A stretch of DNA of 64,000 nucleotides from an uncultured Phascolarctobacterium sp. (GTDB taxonomy: Bacteria > Bacillota > Negativicutes > Acidaminococcales > Acidaminococcaceae), in assembly GCF_900770955.1 (NCBI RefSeq), contig NZ_CAAGLX010000013.1, forward strand, positions 124,001 to 188,000. The letters are read 5' to 3'. The position numbers and the translations under genes were made by a program. The notes beneath the pieces are model-generated. The model was not told where the DNA came from. It worked only from the letters and a program-made list of their open reading frames with translations, and ran no database searches. Of the stretch, positions 31,236-40,222 are shown one piece after another (position 1 is the first letter of the stretch; each line of letters starts with the position of its first letter).

Positions 31236-31442
31236 ATGAAAACTATTGATGCAAGAGGTCTTTCCTGTCCCGAGCCTGTTATCCTGACGCGTCAGGCAAT
31301 GATGAGCGGCGAGGCTGCTTATGAGGTAATCGTGGATAATAACACATCCAAAGAGAATGTAACACGCTATGCGCAGCATCAGGGCTACAGTGTGGCAGTA
31401 ACGGAGCAGGACGGCGAATTTACTCTGTCCCTGAGCAAATAA
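31236..31442 (+). CDS. TusA/YedF-like sulfur (selenium) carrier protein
   Basis: 68 residues, a TusA/SirA fold with the conserved DARGLSCPEPVIL motif (Cys11 in C-P-x-P) that carries persulfide or perselenide. The genuine TusA partner genes are absent and the neighbours are selenium genes, so it is better viewed as the YedF-type carrier. A gagg site precedes the ATG, 10 nt after yedE. Its stop overlaps the next start by one base. Confidence 0.9.
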   Translation: MKTIDARGLSCPEPVILTRQAMMSGEAAYEVIVDNNTSKENVTRYAQHQGYSVAVTEQDGEFTLSLSK

Positions 31443-31687
31443 TGCAGTACATTGCAACGTTCTTTTCGCACTTCGGTGCGGTGCGCTTTCAGCATCTGTG
31501 CACAGAGCGCGGCTGGCAGGCACAGGTGCGCCCAGTGCCGCGCAGTCTGAGCAGCAGTTGCGGCACCTGCGTATTTTTTAAGACAGATGCGTTGGAGGAT
31601 GCAGCGTCCCTGCAGACACCGGAGTTGGAGCAGATAGTGCGTGAGCAGGAGCATGGCTACGAGGTTTTGTATACTGCTGCCGAATAA
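31442..31687 (+). CDS. DUF3343 protein, putative Se/S carrier-like
   Basis: 81 residues. A small alpha-beta protein with a Cys40-x2-Cys43 motif (SSSCGTCVFF) after a ferredoxin-like strand-helix start (ATFFSHFGAVRFQHLC). DUF3343 proteins are frequent between tusA-like and selD genes and are thought to handle sulfur or selenium; biochemical proof is lacking to my knowledge. Start overlaps the tusA-like stop, giving coupled translation. Clusters like this go with selenium-dependent molybdenum hydroxylases. Confidence 0.85.
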   Translation: MQYIATFFSHFGAVRFQHLCTERGWQAQVRPVPRSLSSSCGTCVFFKTDALEDAASLQTPELEQIVREQEHGYEVLYTAAE

Positions 31688-31702
31688 GCGGAGGGTTGAG
31701 CT

Positions 31703-32743
31703 ATGGAAAACGAAGTAAAGCTGACGAAGTTGGCAAGCTGTGCCGGCTGCGGTGCCAAGGTCGGCGCCGGTACGCTGTGCAATCTGCTGGCAGGCTTTCA
31801 GACGCATTATGATGCTAATCTTTTAGTTGGCTACGACAAAAGCGACGATGCCAGCGTTTATCGGGTGAGCGACGAGCTGGCGATTGTGCAGACAACGGAT
31901 TTTTTTCCACCGATTGTCGATGATCCATTTATGTACGGACAGATTGCGGCGACTAACGCTTTGAGCGACGTTTACGCTATGGGCGGCGAGCCGAAGCTGG
32001 CGCTGAATATCATGTGCATTCCCGAGAAGATGGCTAAGGAAACCGTGCAGGAGATTTTACGCGGCGGCTATGCCAAGGCCTATGAAGCAGGCGCGATTAT
32101 TACCGGCGGCCACACCATTCACGGCGCGGAGCCGATTTACGGCTTGGCGGTGACAGGCTTTGTGCAGCCTGAGCACGTGTGGAAAAACAGCGGCGCGCAG
32201 CCTGGTGACGTACTGCTGCTGACGAAGCCCTTGGGCGTGGGCATTCTCACTACGGCGGCGAAGGCAGGCCTGGTAGAGCAGGCGCTGCTCGACAAGCTGT
32301 ATGAGCAGATGAGCACGCTCAATAAATATGCCCATGATGTGCTTGTGCACTACAGCGTGCATGCCTGCACCGACGTAACAGGCTTTGCGCTTTTGGGACA
32401 TAGTCTGGAGATGGCGCAGGGCAGCGGCGTTACCGTGCATCTTAAAGCGCAGGATGTGCCCTACCACGAGGAAGCATACGAGATGGCGGACATGGGCTTT
32501 GTTCCTGCCGGCGCATATCGCAACCGTGATTTTGCCGAAAACAGTGTGCGTGTTGTTGGAGCTGTCGCGCGTGCGCTGCAGGATATTTTTTACGACCCGC
32601 AGACGAGCGGAGGCCTTTTGTGTGCCGTTCCCGCGGCGGAGTCCGAGGCCTGTCTGGCAGAGCTGCAGGCAGTCGCTCCGGGTACGCGGATTATCGGCTA
32701 TGTAACCGAAAAACTTGACAGTGCTATTTATTTGGAATCGTAA
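31703..32743 (+). CDS. selD: Selenide, water dikinase
   Basis: 346 residues, makes selenophosphate from selenide and ATP. The active-site motif SCAGCGAKVG has Cys16 and Lys19, matching Cys17 and Lys20 of E. coli SelD; this is therefore the Cys form and not a selenoprotein. VGYDKSDDASVY, TTDFFPPIVDDP and the DPQTSGGLL end are family marks. ggaggg precedes the ATG. Selenophosphate may supply selenocysteine, 2-selenouridine or a labile selenium cofactor; none of the genes for the first two (selA, selB, ybbB) is in the window. Confidence 0.96.
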   Translation: MENEVKLTKLASCAGCGAKVGAGTLCNLLAGFQTHYDANLLVGYDKSDDASVYRVSDELAIVQTTDFFPPIVDDPFMYGQIAATNALSDVYAMGGEPKLALNIMCIPEKMAKETVQEILRGGYAKAYEAGAIITGGHTIHGAEPIYGLAVTGFVQPEHVWKNSGAQPGDVLLLTKPLGVGILTTAAKAGLVEQALLDKLYEQMSTLNKYAHDVLVHYSVHACTDVTGFALLGHSLEMAQGSGVTVHLKAQDVPYHEEAYEMADMGFVPAGAYRNRDFAENSVRVVGAVARALQDIFYDPQTSGGLLCAVPAAESEACLAELQAVAPGTRIIGYVTEKLDSAIYLES

Positions 32744-32751
32744 AAATTTTG

Positions 32752-32782
32752 CGGATGCTGCCTGACCGGCGGCATCTTTTTT
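32752..32782 (+). terminator. Terminator after selD
   Basis: Stem gatgctgcc / ggcggcatc with a 5-nt loop and six T. Confidence 0.88.
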
Positions 32783-32828
32783 CACATTTAATTTACGCAA
32801 AAAATCATGTATACCTTTGTGCAGATGT

Positions 32829-32857
32829 TTTACAAACAAGGCTGAGTAGTGTATACT
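32829..32857 (+). promoter_or_regulatory. Promoter of nifJ
   Basis: TTTACA (32829-32834), 17-nt spacer, TATACT (32852-32857). The leader to the ATG at 32936 is about 70 nt. Confidence 0.75.
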
Positions 32858-32935
32858 AATTATATGAACCGGGAAGTTTTTCCTGTAAAAATTAAGGTCA
32901 AGTAATTTTGTGATTTCAAGAAAGAAGGGAATCCA

Positions 32936-35900
32936 ATGGTAAAAATGAAAACAATGGACGGCAACACCGCTGCTGCGTATATTTCTTACGCTTTTACAGA
33001 TGTTGCCGCAATTTATCCTATTACTCCGTCCTCACCGATGGCTGAGGTTGTCGATGAATGGGCTGCCCAAGGCAAAAAGAACATTTTCGGGCAAACCGTA
33101 AAGCTGATGGAAATGCAGTCTGAGGCAGGTGCCTCCGGTGCAGTTCACGGCTCCCTGCAGGCAGGTGCGCTGACTACTACCTACACCGCATCTCAAGGCT
33201 TGCTTTTGATGATTCCTAATATGTATAAAATGGCCGGCGAGCTGCTGCCTGCAGTTTTCCACGTTTCCGCGCGTGCACTGGCAACCAGCTCTCTGTCTAT
33301 CTTCGGTGACCATCAGGACGTTATGGCTACACGTCAGACAGGCTTTGCACTGCTGGCTGAGGGCAGCGTACAGGAGGTTATGGACCTGGCAGGCGTAGCA
33401 CATCTGAGTGCTATCAAAGGCCGTGTACCGTTCCTGAACTTCTTTGACGGCTTCCGCACCTCTCACGAAATCCAGAAGATTGAGGTTATGGATTATGCTA
33501 ATCTCGAAAAGCTGCTGGATAAGGATGCTGTAGACGCATTCCGCAAACGCGGTCTGAACCCGGATAATCCTGTTATCCGCGGCACCGCACAAAACCCGGA
33601 TATTTATTTCCAGACTCGCGAGGCTGTTAACACTTATTACAATGCTCTGCCGGAAATCGTAGAGAATTACATGGGCGAAATCAGCAAGCTGACCGGCCGT
33701 GAATATCATCTGTTCAACTATTATGGTGCTGAAGATGCAGAAGACATCATCATCATCATGGGCTCCGCTTCCGAAACTGTCCGCACTGTTGTTGAAAAGC
33801 TCAACGCAGAAGGCAAAAAGGTTGGCGTGCTTGTAGTTCACCTGTATCGTCCGTTCAGCATCGAGCACTTCATGGGAGCAATTCCGCAAAGCGTAAAACG
33901 TATCGCTGTACTGGACCGCACCAAAGAGCCGGGCGCTTTCGGCGAACCGCTGTATCTTGATGTGCGTGCTGCCTTCTATGCAAGCGACCGCAAGCCGATG
34001 ATTATCGGCGGCCGTTACGGCTTGGGCTCCAAGGACCTGCTGCCCGGCGATATCGTAGCTGTATTCGATAATCTGGCAAGTGCAGAACCGAAAAACAACT
34101 TCACCATCAGCATCACTGATGACGTAACCAATACCTCTCTGCCGTGCGTCGCAGGCGTTGACGTAACTCCCGCAGGCACCAAGGGCTGCAAATTCTGGGG
34201 CCTGGGCAGTGACGGTACCGTAGGCGCCAACAAGAGCGCTATCAAAATCATCGGTGACCACACCGACATGTACGCTCAAGGCTACTTCTCCTACGACAGT
34301 AAAAAATCCGGCGGCGTAACTGTTTCCCATCTGCGCTTCGGTCATACTCCGATTATGGCACCGTACCTGATTGATGCTGCCGACTTTGTTGCAGTACACA
34401 ATCAGTCCTATGTTCATAAATACGATGTAACCGCAGGCCTGAAAAAGGGCGGCACCTTCCTGCTGAACTGCAACTGGAGCGCTGAGGAGCTCGACGCACA
34501 GCTGCCCGGTCAGCTCAAACGCTACATCGCGAAGAACGATATCAAATTCTACATCATTGATGCTGTTAAGATTGCTCAGGAAATCGGTCTGGGCGGCCGC
34601 ATCAACATGATTATGCAGTCTGCTTTCTTCAAGCTGGCTGATATTATTCCGCTGGCTGACGCTGTTAAATACCTGAAGGATGCTGTTGAGCATTCCTACG
34701 GCAAGAAAGGCCAGAACATTGTTGACATGAACAACGCTGCTATCGACAAGGGTATTGACGCTATTGTTGCCGTTGATGTTCCCGCAAGCTGGGCTGAGGC
34801 CGGCGATACTGCTGCCGAAGCTGCAACCGGCAACGAATTTGTTGACAAGCTGCTCGTTCCGATGAACAAGCTGGAAGGCGACAAGCTGCCGGTAAGTGCT
34901 TTTGCTGATTATGCAGACGGCACCTTCCCGAGCGGTACTGCTGCTTACGAAAAACGCGGCATTGCTATCGACGTACCAGAATGGCAGATGGACACCTGTA
35001 TCCAATGTAACCAGTGCGCTTTCGTTTGCCCGCATGCTGCTATCCGTCCGGTTCTCATGACCGAGGAAGAAGCTGCTAAGGCTCCGGCAACTCTGCCGAG
35101 CAAGCCTGCTATCGGCGCTAAAGGCCTGATGTTCAGCATGAGCATCTCTCCGCTGGATTGCACCGGTTGCGGCAACTGTGCTCAGGTATGCCCGGCTCCG
35201 AAAGCTAAGGCTCTCGTTATGAAGCCGCTCGATACTCAGCTTGATAAAGCTGCTGCATGGGAATACAGCCAGAAGGAGGTTGCTCCGAAGGCAAATCCGC
35301 TCAACAAGAAGACCATGAAGGGTATTCAGTTCGAGCAGCCGTTGCTTGAGTTCAGCGGTGCGTGCGCAGGCTGCGGCGAAACTCCGTATGCTAAGCTCGT
35401 AACCCAGCTGGTTGGTGACCGTATGATGATTGCCAATGCAACCGGCTGTACCTCTATCTGGGGTGCATCCGCTCCGTCCATGCCGTACACCAAAAACTGC
35501 AAAGGTCATGGTCCGAGCTGGGCAAACTCCCTGTTCGAGGATAACGCTGAATATGGCTTAGGCATGTTCCTGGGCGTTAAACAATCCCGTGAGCGTGTAG
35601 AAGACATGGTAAAGGCTATGCTGGAAGGCGAGCTGCCTGAGGATCTCAAGGCTGCGCTGACCGATTGGTTGGAGCATGTCAACGACAGCGAAGGCACCCG
35701 TGAGCGTGCCGAAGCGCTGACTGCTGTACTGGAAAAATACAAAGACAACTGCGATAAATGCGCTGCTCTGTATGATGAGAAGCAATTCTTCGTTAAACGC
35801 AGCCACTGGATCTTCGGCGGCGACGGCTGGGCTTATGATATAGGCTACGGCGGTCTGGACCATGTACTGGCATCCGGCGAGAATGTCAATGTCATGGTAT

Positions 35901-36448
35901 TCGATACCGAGGTATATTCCAACACCGGCGGTCAATCCTCCAAATCTACTCCGACTGCGGCAATCGCTAAATTTGCTGCCAGCGGTAAAAAGACTAAGAA
36001 GAAAGACCTTGGCATGATGGCTATGAGCTATGGCTATGTATATGTTGCACAGGTTGCTATGGGCGCGGACAAGAACCAGACTCTGAAGGCTATTGCCGAA
36101 GCAGAGGCTTATGACGGCCCGTCCCTGATTATTGCTTACGCACCTTGCATCAACCACGGACTGAAGGTTGGCATGGGTTGCAGCCAGCTCGAGGAAAAAC
36201 GTGCTGTTGACTGCGGTTACTGGGCAACCTACCGCTTCAATCCGGAACTGAAGGAGCAAGGCAAGAATCCGTTCATTCTGGACAGCAAGGAGCCTACCGC
36301 AAACTTCCGTGACTTCCTCATGGGCGAGGTTCGTTTCAGCTCCCTGCAGAAGATGTTCCCGGATACTGCGGAAGCATTGTTCGAAAAGACCGAGAAGGAC
36401 GCTATGACTCGTCTGGACGGCTACAAAAAGCTGGCAGGCAAGGAATAA
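32936..36448 (+). CDS. nifJ: Pyruvate:ferredoxin (flavodoxin) oxidoreductase
   Basis: 1170 residues, the single-chain homodimeric PFOR. It oxidises pyruvate with CoA to acetyl-CoA, CO2 and reduced ferredoxin, in the cytosol. Domain order is standard: pyruvate-binding domain (YPITPSSPMAE near 25), CoA-domain II, the gamma-like domain, a 2x4Fe-4S insert (CIQCNQCAFVCPHAA and CTGCGNCAQVCP), and a TPP domain with CAGCGETPYAKL, GGDGWAYDIGYGGLDH and EVYSNTGGQSSK. Codon use suggests high expression. gaaggga precedes the ATG; it stands alone between terminators. Confidence 0.97.
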   Translation: MVKMKTMDGNTAAAYISYAFTDVAAIYPITPSSPMAEVVDEWAAQGKKNIFGQTVKLMEMQSEAGASGAVHGSLQAGALTTTYTASQGLLLMIPNMYKMAGELLPAVFHVSARALATSSLSIFGDHQDVMATRQTGFALLAEGSVQEVMDLAGVAHLSAIKGRVPFLNFFDGFRTSHEIQKIEVMDYANLEKLLDKDAVDAFRKRGLNPDNPVIRGTAQNPDIYFQTREAVNTYYNALPEIVENYMGEISKLTGREYHLFNYYGAEDAEDIIIIMGSASETVRTVVEKLNAEGKKVGVLVVHLYRPFSIEHFMGAIPQSVKRIAVLDRTKEPGAFGEPLYLDVRAAFYASDRKPMIIGGRYGLGSKDLLPGDIVAVFDNLASAEPKNNFTISITDDVTNTSLPCVAGVDVTPAGTKGCKFWGLGSDGTVGANKSAIKIIGDHTDMYAQGYFSYDSKKSGGVTVSHLRFGHTPIMAPYLIDAADFVAVHNQSYVHKYDVTAGLKKGGTFLLNCNWSAEELDAQLPGQLKRYIAKNDIKFYIIDAVKIAQEIGLGGRINMIMQSAFFKLADIIPLADAVKYLKDAVEHSYGKKGQNIVDMNNAAIDKGIDAIVAVDVPASWAEAGDTAAEAATGNEFVDKLLVPMNKLEGDKLPVSAFADYADGTFPSGTAAYEKRGIAIDVPEWQMDTCIQCNQCAFVCPHAAIRPVLMTEEEAAKAPATLPSKPAIGAKGLMFSMSISPLDCTGCGNCAQVCPAPKAKALVMKPLDTQLDKAAAWEYSQKEVAPKANPLNKKTMKGIQFEQPLLEFSGACAGCGETPYAKLVTQLVGDRMMIANATGCTSIWGASAPSMPYTKNCKGHGPSWANSLFEDNAEYGLGMFLGVKQSRERVEDMVKAMLEGELPEDLKAALTDWLEHVNDSEGTRERAEALTAVLEKYKDNCDKCAALYDEKQFFVKRSHWIFGGDGWAYDIGYGGLDHVLASGENVNVMVFDTEVYSNTGGQSSKSTPTAAIAKFAASGKKTKKKDLGMMAMSYGYVYVAQVAMGADKNQTLKAIAEAEAYDGPSLIIAYAPCINHGLKVGMGCSQLEEKRAVDCGYWATYRFNPELKEQGKNPFILDSKEPTANFRDFLMGEVRFSSLQKMFPDTAEALFEKTEKDAMTRLDGYKKLAGKE

Positions 36449-36506
36449 AATTCTTGCTTAATAAAAAATAAGCCGTGCTGCGTAAGCGGCACAGTATAAA
36501 GAAAAA

Positions 36507-36559
36507 CAAAGAACTCTCTGTGTGTCCTGCTTACGCAGTGCCTCGCAGAGAGTTCTTTT
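36507..36559 (+). terminator. Terminator after nifJ
   Basis: Perfect stem aaagaactctctg / cagagagttcttt with a 25-nt loop, followed by tct-tgc. A second pair, ctgcgtaag (36478-36486) with cttacgcag (36530-36538), overlaps it. Confidence 0.75.
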
Positions 36560-36578
36560 CTTGCTTCCTGACAAAGAA

Positions 36579-36618
36579 AATCCCGGCATGGTTCCTTTAA
36601 AAAACCATAACCGGGATT
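36579..36618 (-). terminator. Terminator after trxA
   Basis: Stem aatcccgg / ccgggatt, with ggtt / aacc pairs inside the loop and a T-rich run on the minus strand (36571-36580), just beyond the trxA stop. Confidence 0.75.
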
Positions 36619-36645
36619 CTTTTAGTTAAGCAATCGCAGCGCCGC

Positions 36646-36951
36646 TTATTTTACCAGCGCAGCCAAAGCCTCTTTGTCGTGCAGGCCGACTGCGGATTTT
36701 ACCAGCTTGCCACCTTTGAAAACCAGCAGGCTGGGGATGCTCATGATAGCAAATTTTTCTGCCAGCTCCGGATTATCGTCAACGTTGCATTTAGTAACCT
36801 TGATATCGCTGTGCTCCTCGGCAAAGGCTTCCAAAATCGGGGCCTGCATACGGCAGGGACCGCACCAGGATGCCCAAAAATCAACGAGAACGGTTTGCTT
36901 GGAGCCGGTAACCTCCTGCTCAAAGTTTGCTGTAGTAATTTCTAATGCCAT
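36646..36951 (-). CDS. trxA: Thioredoxin
   Basis: 101 residues with the active site WCGPC (Cys30, Cys33), the cis-proline loop MSIPSLLVF, and the normal thioredoxin length. It is the general cytosolic disulfide reductant. I use ATG 36951, 8 nt after aaggag; an in-frame GTG at 36960 sits too close to the ribosome site. It follows the reductase-like gene by 35 nt on the minus strand, so the pair is probably one operon. Confidence 0.95.
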   Translation of the reverse strand: MALEITTANFEQEVTGSKQTVLVDFWASWCGPCRMQAPILEAFAEEHSDIKVTKCNVDDNPELAEKFAIMSIPSLLVFKGGKLVKSAVGLHDKEALAALVK

Positions 36952-36986
36952 AATTATCACTCCTTCGGTGTTATTATATAATTTAT

Positions 36987-37880
36987 TTATTTGCTGTGGG
37001 TTGCGTCTGTCTGCTGCTGACGCAAAAACTTTAATGCTGCCAGGCCGGCGCGTGCTCCCTCGTGTACTGCCTTGGCAACCTGCATCAGACCGCCTGTGCA
37101 GTCACCGGCAGCGAAAAGTCCGGGGATGTTGGTCGCGCCGTCGCCGTCGATACGGATGAAGCGTCCGTTCAGCTCTGCGCCAAGCTTGCGCGCCATATCA
37201 GTGCTGTCGGCTGTACCGAGTGCGATAAACAAGCCGTCGGCGGCCAGCGTACTGCCGTCGGTAAAGCGGATGCTGCTGAGCCTGCCGCTGCCCTCTACTG
37301 CCTGCAGCACAGAGGTATTTACCTCAAAGCCTGCTGCCTTGGCCGCATCGCCGCTTTGTCCGTTGGTCAGGATGGTGACGCTGCCTGCCAGCTGCTTAAG
37401 ATAAGCTGCTTCGTGCAGAGCGTAGGCACCGTTGCCCAAGACGGCAACATTTTTCTTGCGGAAGAAGAAGCCGTCGCAGACAGCGCAATAGCTTATGCCC
37501 TTGCCCTCCAGCTCAATGAGCCCGGGGAGGTTGAGCGTAATATTCTTGCTGCCGGTAGCCAGAACAAGAGCTTTAGTCTGCAGCTGCCCGGCCGTGTTTT
37601 TTAAGCTGAGCGTGAAGCAGTCGGTGTATTCAACGCCGAGAACCTCATCCTGCAGGATTTCCACGCCCAGAGAGCGTGCCTGCTCCAGTCCTGCCGCATA
37701 GAGCTTGGCACCGGAAGCGGCAATACCGTAGTAGTTGTCGATTTTATGTGCTTTGGCCAGTGCGCCGGGGCCGTTTTCGATGATGCATACCTTTTGACCG
37801 GCGCGCGCTAGATAAAGAGCGGCGCTTACTCCGGCGGGACCGCCGCCGATAATAATTGCCTGCGTATTTTCTTTAGTCAT
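36987..37880 (-). CDS. Thioredoxin reductase-like FAD-dependent oxidoreductase
   Basis: 297 residues. FAD fold motif IIIGGGPAGVSAALYLA (9-25), redox-active Cys132-x2-Cys135 (SYCAVCDGFFF), an NAD(P)-binding GNGAYALHEA, and the C-terminal GLFAAGDCTGGLMQVAKAV. The layout is that of TrxB, but the sequence is diverged from canonical TrxB (the usual ATGA-x-P lead is AVLATGS here), so ferredoxin- or NADPH-linked specificity is open. Its neighbour trxA makes thioredoxin the natural substrate. aaggagg precedes the ATG. Confidence 0.88.
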   Translation of the reverse strand: MTKENTQAIIIGGGPAGVSAALYLARAGQKVCIIENGPGALAKAHKIDNYYGIAASGAKLYAAGLEQARSLGVEILQDEVLGVEYTDCFTLSLKNTAGQLQTKALVLATGSKNITLNLPGLIELEGKGISYCAVCDGFFFRKKNVAVLGNGAYALHEAAYLKQLAGSVTILTNGQSGDAAKAAGFEVNTSVLQAVEGSGRLSSIRFTDGSTLAADGLFIALGTADSTDMARKLGAELNGRFIRIDGDGATNIPGLFAAGDCTGGLMQVAKAVHEGARAGLAALKFLRQQQTDATHSK

Positions 37881-38002
37881 AGGCAGCCTCCTTAAATATA
37901 AACCGATATAAAACGGAAAATTATTCTTTATTTTATTATAGCGCAGTTTGTAAAATTTTTCTGCAAAATAATAGTGAACTGAAGGCCGGAGGAGCTGTCA
38001 GC

Positions 38003-39109
38003 TTATTTTTGCGCAGCAGCTTCGTCCTGTGCTTTGGCAGGCTGTCTGGTAACGTTTTCCTGCAGCGGAGTTTCAAAGTAAAGACTGGTGCTGGGGAAGG
38101 CACAGCTTACGCCCACCTCTTCAAGCAGCTCCAAGGTATGCAGGTTGATTTCCTGCATAATGTTGAGGTATTCAATGTGCTTGCCGGTTTTGGCGTAGCA
38201 GACAACACGTATATCAAGGCTGCTGCTGTTATAGGTGAGGAAATGTACGCGTACATCCTTTTCGTCAATGAGCGTGAGATCCTCCAGATAATTTTTCAGC
38301 TTAAAGATAAATTCCTCGATTTGGGCAGCCGTTGTACCATAGGTCAGGCCGAGCGTAAAATCAATGCGGCGGCGTTCGCGCAGAGTGTAGTTGGTAATCG
38401 GCGTGTTGCTGAGGAGGGAATTCGGAATATAAACAAGCTCCTGCGGAAAGGTGCGGATACAGGTGCTGCGGAAGGAAATGCTTTCCACGATGCCTTCAAC
38501 GCCGTTGGCCTTAATCCAGTCGCCGACTTTAAAGGGCTTGTCGAGCAGAATAATCATACTGCCGAAAACGTTGGCCAAAGCATCCTTGGCTGCAAAAGCA
38601 ACAGCCAGAGAGCCGATACTGAGGGAGGCGATAAAGGCGCTGATGTCATAATTCCATTCGCGTGCTACCGTTACAAAGGCCAGCATAATGATAATCATGC
38701 GGAAAACAGTTGCAAGAATGTTGGCGATGGCTTCATCGGTCTGGATGCCGAATCTTTCGAGCAAATCGAAGAAAACACCGTGCGTTGTATCAATCAGATT
38801 ATACAGGCCCCAGAAAAAGTTGGTGACAATCATTGTACGCAGAATGCGGTCGGTAATGCTGACGTCATGTACTGATGCCAACGGCGACAGGTTGATTGCC
38901 GCGTAGAAGGCAGTAATAAAGAGCGCAATGTTGATAGGTGTTTCAAAGGCGTTCAGAAAATCCTCGCCATAGCTGAAGGATACCTTGCTGTTCAAACGAC
39001 GCAAAAGGCGGATAAAAAAGTTTTTATAAATATAGCGGACAACGGTAAAGAAAAGGAAGGCACCTATTGACGGGTACCAGGGTTTAAGAATAAGCAGCAT
39101 ATCGTTCAC
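38003..39109 (-). CDS. MscS-family mechanosensitive channel
   Basis: 368 residues. Membrane helices lie in the first 165 residues; the pore helix and beta-domain follow (ISAFIASLSIGSLAVAFAAKDALANVFGSM in two pieces; FKVGDWIKANGVEGIVESISFRST; IPNSLLSNTPITNYT). It opens on membrane tension to release solutes. The initiator is GTG at 39109, 7 nt after an aggagg. The tail is Gln/Ala-rich. Divergent from the DUF456 gene. Confidence 0.92.
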   Translation of the reverse strand: MNDMLLILKPWYPSIGAFLFFTVVRYIYKNFFIRLLRRLNSKVSFSYGEDFLNAFETPINIALFITAFYAAINLSPLASVHDVSITDRILRTMIVTNFFWGLYNLIDTTHGVFFDLLERFGIQTDEAIANILATVFRMIIIMLAFVTVAREWNYDISAFIASLSIGSLAVAFAAKDALANVFGSMIILLDKPFKVGDWIKANGVEGIVESISFRSTCIRTFPQELVYIPNSLLSNTPITNYTLRERRRIDFTLGLTYGTTAAQIEEFIFKLKNYLEDLTLIDEKDVRVHFLTYNSSSLDIRVVCYAKTGKHIEYLNIMQEINLHTLELLEEVGVSCAFPSTSLYFETPLQENVTRQPAKAQDEAAAQK

Positions 39110-39274
39110 GAGAGAACCTCCTGGGTTGAGATTTTTTACTTAACTAATTTTAGCATTTTCTGCGATACCGCACAACGATTTTACATTTATTTCTAATTCT
39201 CGTGACACTTTAGTAAACTTGTATGTTTATGGATGTGGTATAATTAATACAATATAAATAGACGGAGGCATGTT

Positions 39275-39784
39275 ATGGAACTGCTGGTTGAGCGTGCATT
39301 TGCAATCTTCATAGCTGTATTGGGACCGATACTGACAATATTCGACCTTCCAGGGAATACCTTGCTTTTACTGACATCCTTGATGTTTGCTTTTTTTGAC
39401 GAGGTTTTGTATTTTAACGGCAGACTGCTGTCTGCTATGGTGCTTATTTATGCCCTGGGCGAATTTTGGGAGTTTTGCGTCGGCCTTTTCGGCATTAAGC
39501 GCAGTAAGGTTTCCTGGTTCGCGGTGCTGTTTATTGCTTTGGGCAGCTTTGCCGGCACGTTGCTTGGTACATTGATTTTTCCGATATTAGGCTCGCTTCT
39601 CGGCGGTATGGCCGGTGCCTTTACAGCTGCGTTTGCTTATGAGCTGGCGCGTACCGGTGTTTCGGCGGCAGCTGTGCAGATGGCATGGACAGCGGCGAAA
39701 ATGCGCTTTTTTGCGATTGTCGGCAAGCTGGCAGCAGGAATTGCTTTAGCTGCATTGCTTTTGAAGCAGGTAGTGTTCTTTTAA
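39275..39784 (+). CDS. DUF456 family membrane protein
   Basis: 169 residues with four to five membrane segments and the Gly-rich DUF456 stretch (GSFAGTLLGTLIFPILGSLL then GGMAGAF). The early GPILTIFDLPGNTLLLLTSL segment is typical. Function of the family is unknown. ggaggc precedes the ATG. The glyoxalase-like gene follows after 28 nt and the CHAD gene after that, a probable transcript. Confidence 0.85.
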   Translation: MELLVERAFAIFIAVLGPILTIFDLPGNTLLLLTSLMFAFFDEVLYFNGRLLSAMVLIYALGEFWEFCVGLFGIKRSKVSWFAVLFIALGSFAGTLLGTLIFPILGSLLGGMAGAFTAAFAYELARTGVSAAAVQMAWTAAKMRFFAIVGKLAAGIALAALLLKQVVFF

Positions 39785-39812
39785 ATATATAATTTGATGA
39801 GAGGTGTACATT

Positions 39813-40196
39813 ATGGAATTTACTTTCGCACATAATAACTTTAACGTATTGGATTTGGAAAAAAGCCTGAAGTTTTATGAAGAGGCCTTGGGCCTGAAGG
39901 AGGAACACCGCAAGGAGGCTGCTGACGGCAGCTTTATTCTGGTATATCTGACGGACGGCAAAACTCCGCATCTGCTGGAGCTTACCTGGCTGCGTGACCG
40001 CAAGGAGCCTTATAATCTGGGCGAAAATGAATTCCATCTGGCATTTTTGGCAGATGATTACGAGGCAGCGCATGCCAAGCATCAGGAGATGGGCTGCATC
40101 TGTTACGAAAATCCCGCTATGGGCATTTATTTTATCACTGACCCTGATAATTATTGGCTGGAGATTTTACCGCAGCAAAAATTTGCGCGTCAATAA
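39813..40196 (+). CDS. VOC-family glyoxalase / lactoylglutathione lyase-like protein
   Basis: 127 residues, two beta-alpha-beta-beta-beta repeats of the vicinal-oxygen-chelate fold. FAHNNFNVLDLEKSLKFYEEALGL opens the first, with His in the usual metal position, and NEFHLAFLADDYEAAHAKHQEMG the second; the metal-binding YFITDPDNYWLEIL closes it. It is a metal-dependent glyoxalase I-like enzyme probably acting on methylglyoxal adducts. ATG 39813 is chosen, after agaggtg; GTG at 39804 overlaps that site. Confidence 0.9.
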   Translation: MEFTFAHNNFNVLDLEKSLKFYEEALGLKEEHRKEAADGSFILVYLTDGKTPHLLELTWLRDRKEPYNLGENEFHLAFLADDYEAAHAKHQEMGCICYENPAMGIYFITDPDNYWLEILPQQKFARQ

Positions 40197-40222
40197 GCGT
40201 AAAAATCCGGGAGGTAGATGTA

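Noticed and set aside
31703..32743. SelD as a selenoprotein
   Set aside because: The active-site position is a cysteine codon and no in-frame TGA occurs in the gene.
33032..35509. 825-codon open frame antisense to nifJ
   Set aside because: It mirrors the codon bias of the pyruvate:ferredoxin oxidoreductase gene on the plus strand, has no ribosome site or recognisable domain, and the plus-strand product is unmistakable.
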